A stretch of 64,000 nt of DNA from Corynebacterium bovis DSM 20582 = CIP 54.80 (GCF_030408615.1 NZ_CP047187.1:1178001-1242000); one strand, 5' to 3'; counted from the first letter of the stretch, positions 48,952-57,844 are shown. A program made the numbers and translations. The notes: a model not told the origin generated them from the sequence alone.

Positions 48952-49152
48952 TATGATGCTCGAAGATTGTGGCCGGTGCGTCGTGACCGGTGACCGGCGT
49001 GACGCGCCCGGTGGTGTCCGTTCGCTGACCGGGGGCGCGTGGCAGCGGGAGACCGTGCCCACCCGTGGCCGTGGCCCTGTCCGGCGCGTTGAAGCGCGCG
49101 GCCGGACGCCGTCGGTGAGAGACCCCGGACGTGTCCGGAGAAAGGGAAAGCC
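48952..49152 (+). promoter_or_regulatory. nrdR promoter and structured leader
   Basis: The divS-nrdR gap is 368 bp. TATGAT (48952-48957) is an excellent -10; the start near 48964 gives a leader of ~190 nt. It can fold GGTGCGTC (48975-48982) with GACGCGCC (49001-49008), 8 bp with one wobble. Further on, two GTCCGG strands (49079 and 49133) and two CCGGAC strands (49102 and 49125) can pair in alternative ways, the last one directly ahead of the AGAAAGGGAAAG ribosome-binding site. That layout suits translational control. The upstream part (48785-48951) shows nothing recognisable. Confidence 0.5.
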
Positions 49153-49662
49153 ATGCTCTGCCCGTCCTGCCGATCGGAGCATTCCCGGGTGGTGGACAGC
49201 CGGACGGTCGACGACGGCGTCGCCATCCGTCGCCGCCGCGAGTGCACAACCTGCCGGACGCGCTTCACCACCGTCGAACGCTCGGTCCTCCTCGTCACCA
49301 AACGCAACGGGGTGACCGAGGAGTTCAGCCGTGACAAGGTGATCCGTGGTGTCCAGCGGGCCTGTCAGGGGCGCGACGTCCCGGACGACGCGCTGAAGCG
49401 GCTCGCCCACGAGGTCGAACAGTCCATCCGCGCGGCCCACGGCTCCCAGGTCGAGGCGCACGAGATCGGCCTGGCGATCCTCGACCCCCTCCGCCAGCTC
49501 GACGAGGTCGCCTACCTCCGGTTCGCCTCGGTCTACAAGTCCTTCCACACCGCCGAGGACTTCGAACAGGAGATCCTCTCGCTCCGGGCGCACCGCGCCG
49601 TCGCCCACCAGGACGACGGCCACGTTGTACCCGACGACGCGGACGCCGGCGCCGGGCAGTAG
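49153..49662 (+). CDS. nrdR: Transcriptional repressor NrdR
   Basis: 169 residues. NrdR represses ribonucleotide reductase genes when its ATP-cone domain binds dATP/ATP. The zinc ribbon [17 protein letters not shown]...[17 protein letters not shown] has four cysteines (CxxC and CxxC), followed by the ATP-cone ([31 protein letters not shown]). About 20 residues beyond the usual ~150 form an acidic tail. ATG 49153 follows AGAAAGGGAAAG. Same lexA-divS-nrdR order as I recall from C. glutamicum. Confidence 0.96.
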   Translation: MLCPSCRSEHSRVVDSRTVDDGVAIRRRRECTTCRTRFTTVERSVLLVTKRNGVTEEFSRDKVIRGVQRACQGRDVPDDALKRLAHEVEQSIRAAHGSQVEAHEIGLAILDPLRQLDEVAYLRFASVYKSFHTAEDFEQEILSLRAHRAVAHQDDGHVVPDDADAGAGQ

Positions 49663-49683
49663 GGCCGCGCCCCGCCGGGGGAG

Positions 49684-49850
49684 GGAGGACGCGACAGTGC
49701 GGGCAGCGGGGGAGGACGCGACAGTGCGGGCAGCGGGGGAGGACGCGACAGTGCGGGCAGCGGGGGAGGACGCGACAGCGCGGACAGCGGGGGAGGACGC
49801 GACGGCGCGCCCCGCCCGGGGGGGGGAGGACGCGACAGCGCGGCAGGGGG
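49684..49850. repeat. 27-bp tandem repeat, 5 copies plus a degenerate one, at the nrdR/hrpA convergent junction
   Basis: Units start at 49684, 49711, 49738, 49765 and 49792, each exactly 27 bp; the first three full units are identical from their GGAGGACGCGACAGTGCGGG segment on. A diverged sixth copy starts at 49825 after a 33-bp step. The array fills most of the 216 bp between the nrdR stop and the hrpA stop. Confidence 0.85.
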
Positions 49851-49878
49851 GAGCACCCGGCCGGACCCGGCCCGGACG

Positions 49879-52800
49879 TCACCCGAGCTTCGCCAGCGCC
49901 TTCCTCACGCGGGTGAGACTGGCGGTCGTCGCCGTCCCGAGATGCTGGGCGAACAACGCCACCCGGAGCTCCTCGATGAGCCACCGGACGTCCTTGACCT
50001 GGGGAGACGCGGCCCGGGCGGACGGGAGCCGGGAGATCGTCTGCTCGTACTCCCGCATCGCCTCCCGGACCTCCGCGTCGAGGTCCTCCTCCTTCTCCGG
50101 GTCGGAGTCCATCATCGCCAGTCGGGCCTTCATCGCCTCGACGTACCGCGGGACATGACGCAGCCGCGCCACCCCGTGCCGCGCCAGAGCGTGGTCGCCC
50201 ATGTAGAAGCGCAGCTGCGCCCGCATGTCCTCGATCGGCTCACCGGTCCACTCGGCGAGCTCGTCGGTCATGTCCGCCACCGCCAACACCGCCGGTGCCA
50301 CGGCGACGACCGTCTGCCGGACCAGACCCGGCCCCTGACGCCGCGCCGCGTCGACCGCCTCGGCACACCGGTCAGGATCCCGGATGACCGGGCCGAACCG
50401 GTCGAGCAGGTCCCGGCACGCCACCACCCGCGCGTCGCTGATGAGCGCCTCCGGCCCCCCGGACGGGTAGTTCTCCACCGCCACGCGTTGCCGGAGCGGC
50501 AGGCCCTTCACCATCTGGTTCGTCGACACCGTGCACGCCGCCACCATCATGTCCAGCACCGTCTTGAACTGCTGGGCCGCCGCCGCCTGCGGGGTCGGGA
50601 ACGCCGTCAACGCCACCCCGTCCCCGGTCGCCACGACCGCCGGGCAGGCCTGCACGGACTGCCCGTCGACGACGGTGTCGACGCTGTCCGGCACGGTCCC
50701 GAGACCGTCCGCCGTCCACGCCGCGGCCCGGGCCAACGTGGCCCCGGTCCCGGCCCCGCCGCTCCCGGCGGCCCCGCCGGACCGCGAGTCCGCCTGACCA
50801 CCGGACGCCCGGCCGCCACGGCGACGACCGCGTCGGGACCCTCCCCGGCCCTCCCCGGAGCGGTCCCGGCCGTGGAGCGCCGCATCCTCCGGCGACGGCC
50901 CCGACCCCCGCGCACCACCGGAGGACCGGGCCGCGACCTGGGCGATCGCCTGCGTCACCTCACCGGCCAACCGGTCCTTCAGCGCCGCGAGGTCCTTGTC
51001 CGCGTCGACGACCTTCCCCCGCCGGTCGACGGCGGCGACCGTCATCCGCAGGTGGCCCGGCACCCGGTCCCAGTCGAAGTCCCCCGCGGAGATCCCCCGC
51101 CCACCGAGGGACCGCAGGGCGTCCGCCAGCGCGACGTCGAGCGGCCCGTCGAACGGCACCATCGTCCGCAGCGCGGCCGTCGCGAAATTCGTCGCCGGGA
51201 CCACGCTCGTGCGCAGTGCCTTCGGCAGCGACCGGATGAGCGCGACGACGAGCTCGTGCCGCATCCCGGTCACGAGCCACTGGATCGCCGTCCCGTCCAC
51301 GGTCGCGAGCAGCGGCAACGGCACGCGCATGGTGATGCCGTCGTCCGGGTCGCCGGGGCTGAACACGTAACTGAGCTCGAACTCCAGCGAGCCCTGCCGC
51401 CACACGTCCGGGTACTCCTGCGCGTGCGCGGCACCGCTGTCGGAGTCGATGAGGGACTCCGGGTCGATGTCGAGGGAGTGCGGGTCCCGCCGCGACGCCT
51501 TCTTCCACCACGAGTCGAAGTGCCGGGCGGAGACGACGTCCGCGGGGATGCGGGCGTCGTAGAAGTCGAACACCACCTGGTCGTCGACGACGATGTCCCG
51601 CCGACGGGCCTTGTCCTCGAGTTCCCCGACCTCCGCGAGGACCTCCCGGTTGCGGTGGAAGAACGCGTGGCGCGTCGTCCAGTCGCCCTCGACGAGGGCG
51701 TGCCGGATGAACTGCGTCCGTGCCTCCGCCGGGTCGGTCCGGGACAGGGGCACCCGCCGGTCCGCGACGATCGGCAGCCCGAGCATGAGCACCTTCTCGT
51801 GGACCATCGCCGCGCCCCGCGACGACGACCAGTGCGGCTCGGAGTGCACGTACCGGACCATGTGGGGGGCGACCTGCTCGACCCACTCGGGGGCGATCGG
51901 CCCGACCGTGCGCGCGAACAGGCGCGACGTCTCGACGAGCTCGGCCGCCATGATCCACTGCGGGGGGTTCTTCGCCAGGTTCGACGACGGGTGCACCGTG
52001 AAGGTCGTGGACCGCGTACCGGTGAACTGGCGCCCGGTGCCGTTCTTCATGCCGACGTTGGTCAGCACGCCGGTGAGGATCGACCGGTGGACGGCCTCGT
52101 CGTGGACGGCGAGGTCGTCGAAGGTGAGGTCACGGACGTGCCGGATGTTCGGCACCTTCCACCGCAGGTCCTGGATCGTCGACAGGAGCTGGCGGACGAG
52201 GTCCATCCACTCGCGCACCCGCATGTAGTGGATGAACTCCGCGCCGCACAGCCGCCGGAAGGCGTTGCCGGACAGCTCCCGGCGCTTCTCCTGGAGGTAG
52301 TTCCACAGGGCGAGCACCGAGGTGAAGTCGGAGTCCCCGGCGAACCGGGCGTGGAGCTGGTCGGCCTTCTGCTGGTGCTCGAGCGGACGTTCGCGGACGT
52401 CCTGGATGCTCAGGGCGGCGACGATGACCGCGAGCTGCTCGAGGACGTTGTTCTCGTGGGCGGCGACGAGCATCCGGGCGAGCCGCGGGTCGGTCGGGAT
52501 CCGGGCGAGGTCGCGGCCGACCGTGGTGAGGGTCGGCCCGCCGGTGGTCGCCGGTCGCCCGCCGTCACGGCCGCCGCGGGTGTCCCCACCACCGCCGTCA
52601 CGGCCGCCGCGGGTGTCCCCACCACCGCCGTCACGGCCGCCGCGGGTGTCCCCACCACCGCCGTCGCGGCCGTCACGGGTGTCCCCACCACCGCCGTCAC
52701 GGCCGCCGCGGGTGTCCCCACCACCGCCGTCGCGGCCGTCACGGGTGTCCCCACCACCGCCGTCGGCACCGCCGGCACGGTCGGCGTCGTCCCCGGAGGC

Positions 52801-54123
52801 CCGCGGGTCGGTGATCGCCCCGAGCTCCCGGAGCAGGCGGAGCCCGTCCTTCACCGCCCGGCTGTCCGGGGGCTGGAGGAACGGGAACTTCTCGATGTCC
52901 CCGAGGTCGAGCGCCGCCATGGAGAGGATGACGCTGGCCAGGTGCGTGCGGAGGATCTCCGGGTCCGTGAACTCCGGCCGGGCCTCGAAGTTCTCCTCGG
53001 AGTACAGCCGGACGGCGATGCCGTCCGACGTGCGCCCGCACCGTCCGGACCGCTGCCGCGCGCTGGCCTGGCTGATCTCCTCGACGGGCAGGCGCTGGAC
53101 CTTCGTCCGGTGCGAGTACCGCGAGATCCGCGCGTACCCCGTGTCGACGACGTACTTGATGCCCGGGACGGTGAGCGAGGTCTCGGCGATGTTCGTGGCG
53201 AGGACGATCCGCCGGTGCGGACCCGTGGAGAACACCCGGTGCTGCTCGGCGTTGGACAGCCGGCCGAACAGGGGGAGGACGTCGACGTTCCGCCAGTGCT
53301 GGGCGGTGAGGGCGTCGGCGGCGTCCCGGATCTCGCGTTCGCCGCTGAAGAAGCACAGGATGTCGCCGGGGCCCTCGCCCATGAGCTCCCGGCACGCGGC
53401 GACGAGGCCGTCGAGGGGGTCGGTCTGCTCCTCGCGGACCTCGCCGGAGTCGCCGACGGGCACGGTGCGGGTGAGGGGCCGGTACCGGATCTCGACGGGG
53501 TACGTCCGGCCGGAGACCTCGATGACCGGGGCGGGGGTGCCGTCGGCGTCGGCGAAGTGCCGGGCGAAGGAGTCGGGGTCGATCGTCGCCGACGTGATGA
53601 TGACCTTGAGGTCGGGTCGGCGGGGGAGGATCTCCCGGAGGTAGCCGAGCAGGAAGTCGATGTTGAGGCTGCGCTCGTGGGCCTCGTCGACGATGATCGT
53701 GTCGTAGGCGCGGAGCAGGCGGTCACGCTGGATCTCCGCGAGGAGGATGCCGTCGGTCATGAGCTTGACCGAGGTCGACTTCCTCACCGTGTCGTCGAAC
53801 CGGATCTTGTAGCCGACGCGGCCACCCGGCTGCCCGCACGTCTCCCCGAGCTCGTCGGCGATGCGGTCGGCGACGCTCCGCGCGGCGATGCGCCGTGGCT
53901 GCGTGTGGCCGATGAGTTTCCGGCGGCCACGGCCGAGGGCGAGGCACATCTTCGGCAGCTGGGTCGTCTTGCCGGACCCCGTCTCCCCGGCGACGATGAC
54001 GACCTGGTGGTCACGGATCGCCGCCATGATGTCATCCCGGCGGGCGGACACCGGCAGGGATTCCGGAAAGGTCAGTCGGCGTTCCTTCTGTGCACTACCC
54101 TGGGGACTCACCCGGGTCACCAT
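49879..54123 (-). CDS. hrpA: ATP-dependent RNA helicase HrpA
   Basis: 1414 residues. HrpA is a DEAH-box RNA helicase; in E. coli it rescues stalled or collided ribosomes. Walker A GETGSGKTT (~46-54), DEAH in IIVDEAHERSLN, SAT (TSATIDPDSF) and motif VI QRSGRCGRTSDG are intact. The HA2/OB region and the long HrpA-specific C-terminal domain follow. Between helicase domain 2 and HA2 (about residues 455-521) a Gly/Asp/Arg repeat (GGGGDTRDGRD units) is inserted. Another Gly/Arg-rich stretch lies at ~1100-1140. ATG 54123 overlaps a TATGGT -10-like hexamer; GTG 54111 is a possible leaderless start. Confidence 0.94.
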   Translation of the reverse strand: MVTRVSPQGSAQKERRLTFPESLPVSARRDDIMAAIRDHQVVIVAGETGSGKTTQLPKMCLALGRGRRKLIGHTQPRRIAARSVADRIADELGETCGQPGGRVGYKIRFDDTVRKSTSVKLMTDGILLAEIQRDRLLRAYDTIIVDEAHERSLNIDFLLGYLREILPRRPDLKVIITSATIDPDSFARHFADADGTPAPVIEVSGRTYPVEIRYRPLTRTVPVGDSGEVREEQTDPLDGLVAACRELMGEGPGDILCFFSGEREIRDAADALTAQHWRNVDVLPLFGRLSNAEQHRVFSTGPHRRIVLATNIAETSLTVPGIKYVVDTGYARISRYSHRTKVQRLPVEEISQASARQRSGRCGRTSDGIAVRLYSEENFEARPEFTDPEILRTHLASVILSMAALDLGDIEKFPFLQPPDSRAVKDGLRLLRELGAITDPRASGDDADRAGGADGGGGDTRDGRDGGGGDTRGGRDGGGGDTRDGRDGGGGDTRGGRDGGGGDTRGGRDGGGGDTRGGRDGGRPATTGGPTLTTVGRDLARIPTDPRLARMLVAAHENNVLEQLAVIVAALSIQDVRERPLEHQQKADQLHARFAGDSDFTSVLALWNYLQEKRRELSGNAFRRLCGAEFIHYMRVREWMDLVRQLLSTIQDLRWKVPNIRHVRDLTFDDLAVHDEAVHRSILTGVLTNVGMKNGTGRQFTGTRSTTFTVHPSSNLAKNPPQWIMAAELVETSRLFARTVGPIAPEWVEQVAPHMVRYVHSEPHWSSSRGAAMVHEKVLMLGLPIVADRRVPLSRTDPAEARTQFIRHALVEGDWTTRHAFFHRNREVLAEVGELEDKARRRDIVVDDQVVFDFYDARIPADVVSARHFDSWWKKASRRDPHSLDIDPESLIDSDSGAAHAQEYPDVWRQGSLEFELSYVFSPGDPDDGITMRVPLPLLATVDGTAIQWLVTGMRHELVVALIRSLPKALRTSVVPATNFATAALRTMVPFDGPLDVALADALRSLGGRGISAGDFDWDRVPGHLRMTVAAVDRRGKVVDADKDLAALKDRLAGEVTQAIAQVAARSSGGARGSGPSPEDAALHGRDRSGEGRGGSRRGRRRGGRASGGQADSRSGGAAGSGGAGTGATLARAAAWTADGLGTVPDSVDTVVDGQSVQACPAVVATGDGVALTAFPTPQAAAAQQFKTVLDMMVAACTVSTNQMVKGLPLRQRVAVENYPSGGPEALISDARVVACRDLLDRFGPVIRDPDRCAEAVDAARRQGPGLVRQTVVAVAPAVLAVADMTDELAEWTGEPIEDMRAQLRFYMGDHALARHGVARLRHVPRYVEAMKARLAMMDSDPEKEEDLDAEVREAMREYEQTISRLPSARAASPQVKDVRWLIEELRVALFAQHLGTATTASLTRVRKALAKLG
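52561..52758. repeat. 33-bp in-frame minisatellite inside hrpA, 6 copies
   Basis: Units of 33 bp begin at 52561, 52594, 52627, 52660, 52693 and 52726, each starting GCCGTC and ending CCCCACCACC; copies alternate between CGGCCGCCGCGG-type and CGGCCGTCACGG-type centres. On the coding strand each gives an 11-residue Gly/Asp/Arg unit, so expansion or loss leaves the frame intact. Confidence 0.85.
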
Positions 54124-54216
54124 ACCACCGGCACCGACGACGCCATCCTGACCGTCGGCACCGACCCCGGCACCGACCACGGGCGCAGCCACCGGCGCTC
54201 CGACCGAGGAGGCCCT

Positions 54217-56391
54217 GTGACGTCCGTCGACCTGACCACACCCGAACCCGCCCAGTCGGGCGACGGCCCCGCCGCGGGCCTGAGCCGCCGGGCGTTCCTC
54301 ACCGGGGCGGCGCTCACCGTCGGGGCCGTGCTCTGGTCCTCCGGGACACCGGCCCGGGCCGGCACGTCGCCGGCGGGCGCCGGCGGTGGAGGTGCCGCGC
54401 CCGGGGCACGCTTCCTCGTCGGCCGGGGGCTGGCCGACTGCACGGGGGAGCCGTTCGGGGCGGGGATGAACGGGTACGCGGTGCCGCGCCAGACGAGCGT
54501 CGGCCTCCAGCGCCGGCAGTTCGCCCGGGCGTTCGTCGTCGCCTCCGGTGCGGCGGGGGCGGCCGACCCTTCCGGCGCGGTGTCGCCGGCGGCCCCCGCG
54601 GCCCCGGACCGTCTGGTCCACGTGACCGTCGACACGGGGCTGATGTTCCAGTCGATCCAGGTCGAGGTCCTGCGCCGTCTGCGCGCCGAGTTCGGCGACC
54701 TCTACGGCGAGCACAACGTCATCCTACAGGCGACGCACACCCACGTCGCCCCGGGAGGGACCTCGGGCCACGCGATGGTCGACCTCACCACGGCCGGCTT
54801 CCGTCCGCTGACGTTCGAGGCCACCGTCTCCGGGATCGTCACCGCCGTCCGCCGGGCGCACGCCGACCTCGCCCCGTCCGAGCTGACGCTGACCAGGACC
54901 GTCGTGGAGGCCGCGGGGGTCAACCGGTCCCCGCAGGCGTTCGCGCGGAACCCGGAGGCCGACCGCGCCGCCAACCCTGACGGCGTCGACCGCACGGCGG
55001 TGACCCTGCACGTCACGCGGTCGGGTCGCCCGGTCGGCCTGCTCAACTGGTACGCCCTCCACGCGACGACGTTCGGCCCGGAGTACCGCCACATCTCCGG
55101 GGACAACAAGGGCTACGCCGCGTGGGCGACGGAGCACGGGCACGGCGTCGACCACCGTCACCCCGGGGACGCGCCCTTCGTCGCGGCCTTCGCCCAGTCG
55201 GCGCCCGGGGACGTCACCCCGAACGCCGGTCACGTCCCCGGGTCCGGCCCGGGGGCGGACGAGGCGGCGTCGGCCCGGATCCTCGGTGACCGCATCCGGG
55301 CGGGGGCGACGGCGGAGGCGGCCGCCCGCGACATCGCCACCGGTGGGGTCGACGGCCGCCACCGCTGGGTGGACATGACGTCCGTCACCGTCGACGGGCG
55401 GTGGACCCCGGACGGCCGCCCGGGGCGGACCGGGCCCGCGATCCTCGGGGCGGCCTTCGCCGCGAGCTCGCAGGAGGACGGTGGCGGGGAGCCGGCGCTG
55501 GGGTTCGCGGAGGGGGAGCGCGGGGGCACCCCCTGGGTCCGGGCACTCGACGGGATCCTCGTGCCGCCGGACGTCGCGGCGGTCCACGCGCCGAAGGAGA
55601 TGCTCCTGCCGGTCGGGTACATCCCCGGCATGGTCCAGCAGACGCACTGGTTCGCGGTCCACCGGGTCGGGGCCCTCGTCCTCGTGTCGGTCCCCTTCGA
55701 ACCGACGACGACGGCGGGTCTGCGTCTCCGGAGGACCGTCGCGGCCGCGGCGGGGGTCGACCCCGCGCTCGTGGTCGTTCAGGGCTACGTCAACGGCTAC
55801 GGCCACTACCTCACGACCCCGGAGGAGTACGACAACCAGGACTACGAGGGCGGGGCGACGGTCTTCGGCCGGCTGCAGCTCCCGGCCGTCCAGCAGATCG
55901 TCGACGGTCTGGCCCGTGACCTCGCCGCCGGCCGGCCCGTCGACCCCGGGCGACCGGAGGACGACCTCACGGGGCGGATCCCCGCGAGCCCGGTCGGTGT
56001 CCCGTGGTGGGACGTGCCCCCGCCGGGTCGACGGTTCGGTGACGTCCTCTCCGGCGGCGGGGAGGTCCGGGCGGGGGAGACCGCGCGGGTCGTCTTCGTC
56101 GGCGCCAACCCGAACAACGGTCTCCGGCACGAGGACGGGTACCTGCTCGTCGAGGAGGACACCCGGCAGGGCGGGGGCCCGGGGGACGGGTGGCGGGTCG
56201 TCGCCGACGACTCGTCGGAGTCGACGCTGCTCACCTTCGAGGCGACGGGTCCCCTGACGCGGACGACCGTGGAGTGGTCCACGGTCGGGGTCCGGCCGGG
56301 TCACTACCGGGTCCGGTTGCGCGGTGACGCCCGGGGGCTCGACGGGACCGTCACCCCGTTCAACGGGGTGGCGGAGGTCGACGTCGTCTGA
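54217..56391 (+). CDS. Tat-exported neutral/alkaline ceramidase-like hydrolase
   Basis: 724 residues. The neutral ceramidase family cleaves the amide bond of ceramides. The N-terminus carries a twin-arginine signal (LSRRAFLTGAALTVGAVLWSSG, Ala-rich cleavage region by ~residue 48), so the enzyme is exported folded. Family landmarks: GRGLADCTGEPFGAGMNGYA, the zinc-binding stretch ATHTHVAPGGTSGH, LNWYALHAT, GYIPGMVQQ and, in the C-terminal Ig-like domain, FVGANPNNGLR. The motif usually written GDVSPN reads GDVTPN here, replacing the catalytic Ser by Thr. GTG 54217 follows GAGGAGG. Divergent from hrpA; not part of this neighbourhood in C. glutamicum as far as I recall. Confidence 0.88.
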   Translation: MTSVDLTTPEPAQSGDGPAAGLSRRAFLTGAALTVGAVLWSSGTPARAGTSPAGAGGGGAAPGARFLVGRGLADCTGEPFGAGMNGYAVPRQTSVGLQRRQFARAFVVASGAAGAADPSGAVSPAAPAAPDRLVHVTVDTGLMFQSIQVEVLRRLRAEFGDLYGEHNVILQATHTHVAPGGTSGHAMVDLTTAGFRPLTFEATVSGIVTAVRRAHADLAPSELTLTRTVVEAAGVNRSPQAFARNPEADRAANPDGVDRTAVTLHVTRSGRPVGLLNWYALHATTFGPEYRHISGDNKGYAAWATEHGHGVDHRHPGDAPFVAAFAQSAPGDVTPNAGHVPGSGPGADEAASARILGDRIRAGATAEAAARDIATGGVDGRHRWVDMTSVTVDGRWTPDGRPGRTGPAILGAAFAASSQEDGGGEPALGFAEGERGGTPWVRALDGILVPPDVAAVHAPKEMLLPVGYIPGMVQQTHWFAVHRVGALVLVSVPFEPTTTAGLRLRRTVAAAAGVDPALVVVQGYVNGYGHYLTTPEEYDNQDYEGGATVFGRLQLPAVQQIVDGLARDLAAGRPVDPGRPEDDLTGRIPASPVGVPWWDVPPPGRRFGDVLSGGGEVRAGETARVVFVGANPNNGLRHEDGYLLVEEDTRQGGGPGDGWRVVADDSSESTLLTFEATGPLTRTTVEWSTVGVRPGHYRVRLRGDARGLDGTVTPFNGVAEVDVV

Positions 56392-56502
56392 CCGGCGTCG
56401 CGCGGCCGGGCGGGGTGGGCCCCGGGCGCCGCGCGCCGCCGCCCGCGCGGCCGGGCGGGAACGGACCGCGAACGGCCCGGCAACGGCCCGGGAACGCACG
56501 GA

Positions 56503-56553
56503 GGGCCGGGGCACGGGGTCCGTCCCGGACGGGACGTCCCGTGCACCCGGCCC
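56503..56553. terminator. Long bidirectional hairpin between the ceramidase gene and ahpD
   Basis: GGGCCGGG (56503-56510) pairs with CCCGGCCC (56546-56553). After a small bulge CACGGG (56512-56517) pairs with CCCGTG (56538-56543), and an inner GTCCGT/ACGG-AC stem continues towards the loop. Placed between two convergent genes, it could stop transcription from both sides. Confidence 0.6.
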
Positions 56554-56611
56554 TGCGGCTCAGGCGTCCCCGGCCGGACCGTCACCGGTCGGCGGGGTCG
56601 TCACGGACGGT

Positions 56612-57136
56612 TCAGCGCGCGTCCTCGATCTGGAGCGCCTGGGCGACGCCCTGGACGGTCGCGGCGATCTTGACGGCCTCGAAGACCTGCTCCTTGGTGA
56701 GGCCCTCCTCGCGCACTGTCTTCTCGTGGGCGATGGTGCAGTGCTCGCAGCCGTTGATGGTGGACACGGCGAGGGAGAACAGCTCGAAGTCGACCTTCTC
56801 GATGCCCGGCTTGGCGATGACGTTCATCCGCAGACCCATCTTGACCTGGGAGTAGTCCTCACCGAGCCAGCCGCGCGCACGGTAGGCGACGTTGTTCATC
56901 GCCATGATCGAGGCCGAGGCGAGCGCCGCCTGGTAGGCCTCGTCGGAGAGGTGCTCGCGCGCCTCGTCGGAGATCTCCGAGATGACGGCGTCGTTGCGGG
57001 TGGCGGCCGCCGTGGCGACGAACGTACCCCAGAGCTGCTGCTCGGAGAGTTCGGTGCCGCGGGCGAGGGTGCCGAGATTGAGCTTGAGATCCTTGGCGTA
57101 CTCGGGGAGCGCGCTCTTCAGGTTGTCGATTGACAT
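56612..57136 (-). CDS. ahpD: Alkyl hydroperoxide reductase AhpD
   Basis: 174 residues. AhpD recycles AhpC in actinobacteria and has weak peroxidase activity of its own. The active site [15 protein letters not shown] has the CxxC pair and the following His of the AhpD fold, and the all-helical body is otherwise conserved ([34 protein letters not shown]). It starts 3 bases after the ahpC stop, the same order as in M. tuberculosis. Transcribed from the ahpC promoter. Confidence 0.95.
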   Translation of the reverse strand: MSIDNLKSALPEYAKDLKLNLGTLARGTELSEQQLWGTFVATAAATRNDAVISEISDEAREHLSDEAYQAALASASIMAMNNVAYRARGWLGEDYSQVKMGLRMNVIAKPGIEKVDFELFSLAVSTINGCEHCTIAHEKTVREEGLTKEQVFEAVKIAATVQGVAQALQIEDAR

Positions 57137-57139
57137 GTG

Positions 57140-57736
57140 TTACTTCAGCCCTTCCTTGAGCTCGGACATCTTGTTGATGTTCTTGGTCGGGTCGTTCGCC
57201 TCCCAGTTGCAGGCGCAGACCTCCTCGGACTGGAGGGCGTCGAGGACGCGGAGGACCTCGTCGACGTTGCGGCCGACGGCGTCCGGCGTGACGGAGACGA
57301 ACTGGATGACGTTGTCCGGGTCGACGATGAAGGTCGCCCGGTCAGCGACACCGTCGGCGTTCTCGACGCCGAGGGCGCGGATGAGGTCGTGCCGGATGTC
57401 GGAGATCATCGGGAAGGGGACCTCCTTCAGCTCCGGGTGCGTCGCGCGCCAGTTGAAGTGCGCGAACTCGTTGTCGATGGAGCCGCCGATGATCTGGGTG
57501 TCGCGGTCCTGGAACTCCTCGTCCAACTTGCCGAAGGCGGCGATCTCCGTCGGGCACACGAAGGTGAAGTCCTTCGGGTAGAAGAAGATGACGCGCCACT
57601 TGCCCGCGAAGGACTGGTTGGTGACGGTCTCGAAGTAGTCCTCGGGCTGGCTGGCGTTGACCTCGCGGAGGTCGCCGCCGCGCAGGGCCGTGAGGGTGAA
57701 GTCGGGGAACTGGTCACCGATGGTGAGGATGGACAA
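57140..57736 (-). CDS. ahpC: Alkyl hydroperoxide reductase AhpC (2-Cys peroxiredoxin)
   Basis: 198 residues. AhpC reduces hydrogen peroxide, organic peroxides and peroxynitrite. The peroxidatic Cys is in FYPKDFTFVCPTE. A resolving Cys pair lies in SEEVCACNWE, matching the three-Cys actinobacterial type. The start is TTG 57736 (MSILTIGDQ...), preceded by AGGAGG 7-8 bases upstream, which decides this unusual start codon. Its promoter lies ~55 bp upstream and is divergent from oxyR. Confidence 0.95.
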   Translation of the reverse strand: MSILTIGDQFPDFTLTALRGGDLREVNASQPEDYFETVTNQSFAGKWRVIFFYPKDFTFVCPTEIAAFGKLDEEFQDRDTQIIGGSIDNEFAHFNWRATHPELKEVPFPMISDIRHDLIRALGVENADGVADRATFIVDPDNVIQFVSVTPDAVGRNVDEVLRVLDALQSEEVCACNWEANDPTKNINKMSELKEGLK

Positions 57737-57791
57737 GTTGTTGCCTCCTGTACTAGAACGTGCCGGGTTCGGTCAGTTGAACTCGGTCCCC

Positions 57792-57820
57792 ATCATGCCA
57801 GCGTGGCCGCGCGCCGTCAA
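57792..57820 (-). promoter_or_regulatory. ahpC promoter
   Basis: On the minus strand TTGACG (57820-57815), a 17-bp spacer and CATGAT (57797-57792) form one of the best promoters in the window, ~55 bases before the TTG start. The 24 bp between this -35 and the oxyR -10 are A/T-richer and are where an OxyR site would be expected. Confidence 0.65.
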
Positions 57821-57844
57821 AAAGACATTCCTTTGGGTGTGGTG

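Noticed and set aside
49042-49060. B12-box-like segment (GCGGGAGACCGTGCCC) in the nrdR leader
   Set aside because: The other conserved parts of cobalamin riboswitches, including a CCACTG-type element upstream of the box, are missing.
49942-54216. Very long open frame on the plus strand opposite hrpA, continuing into the ceramidase gene
   Set aside because: It is the antisense of a real helicase with intact motifs; Arg/Pro/His-rich nonsense translation caused by the GC-rich third codon positions. Only the part from GTG 54217 is real.
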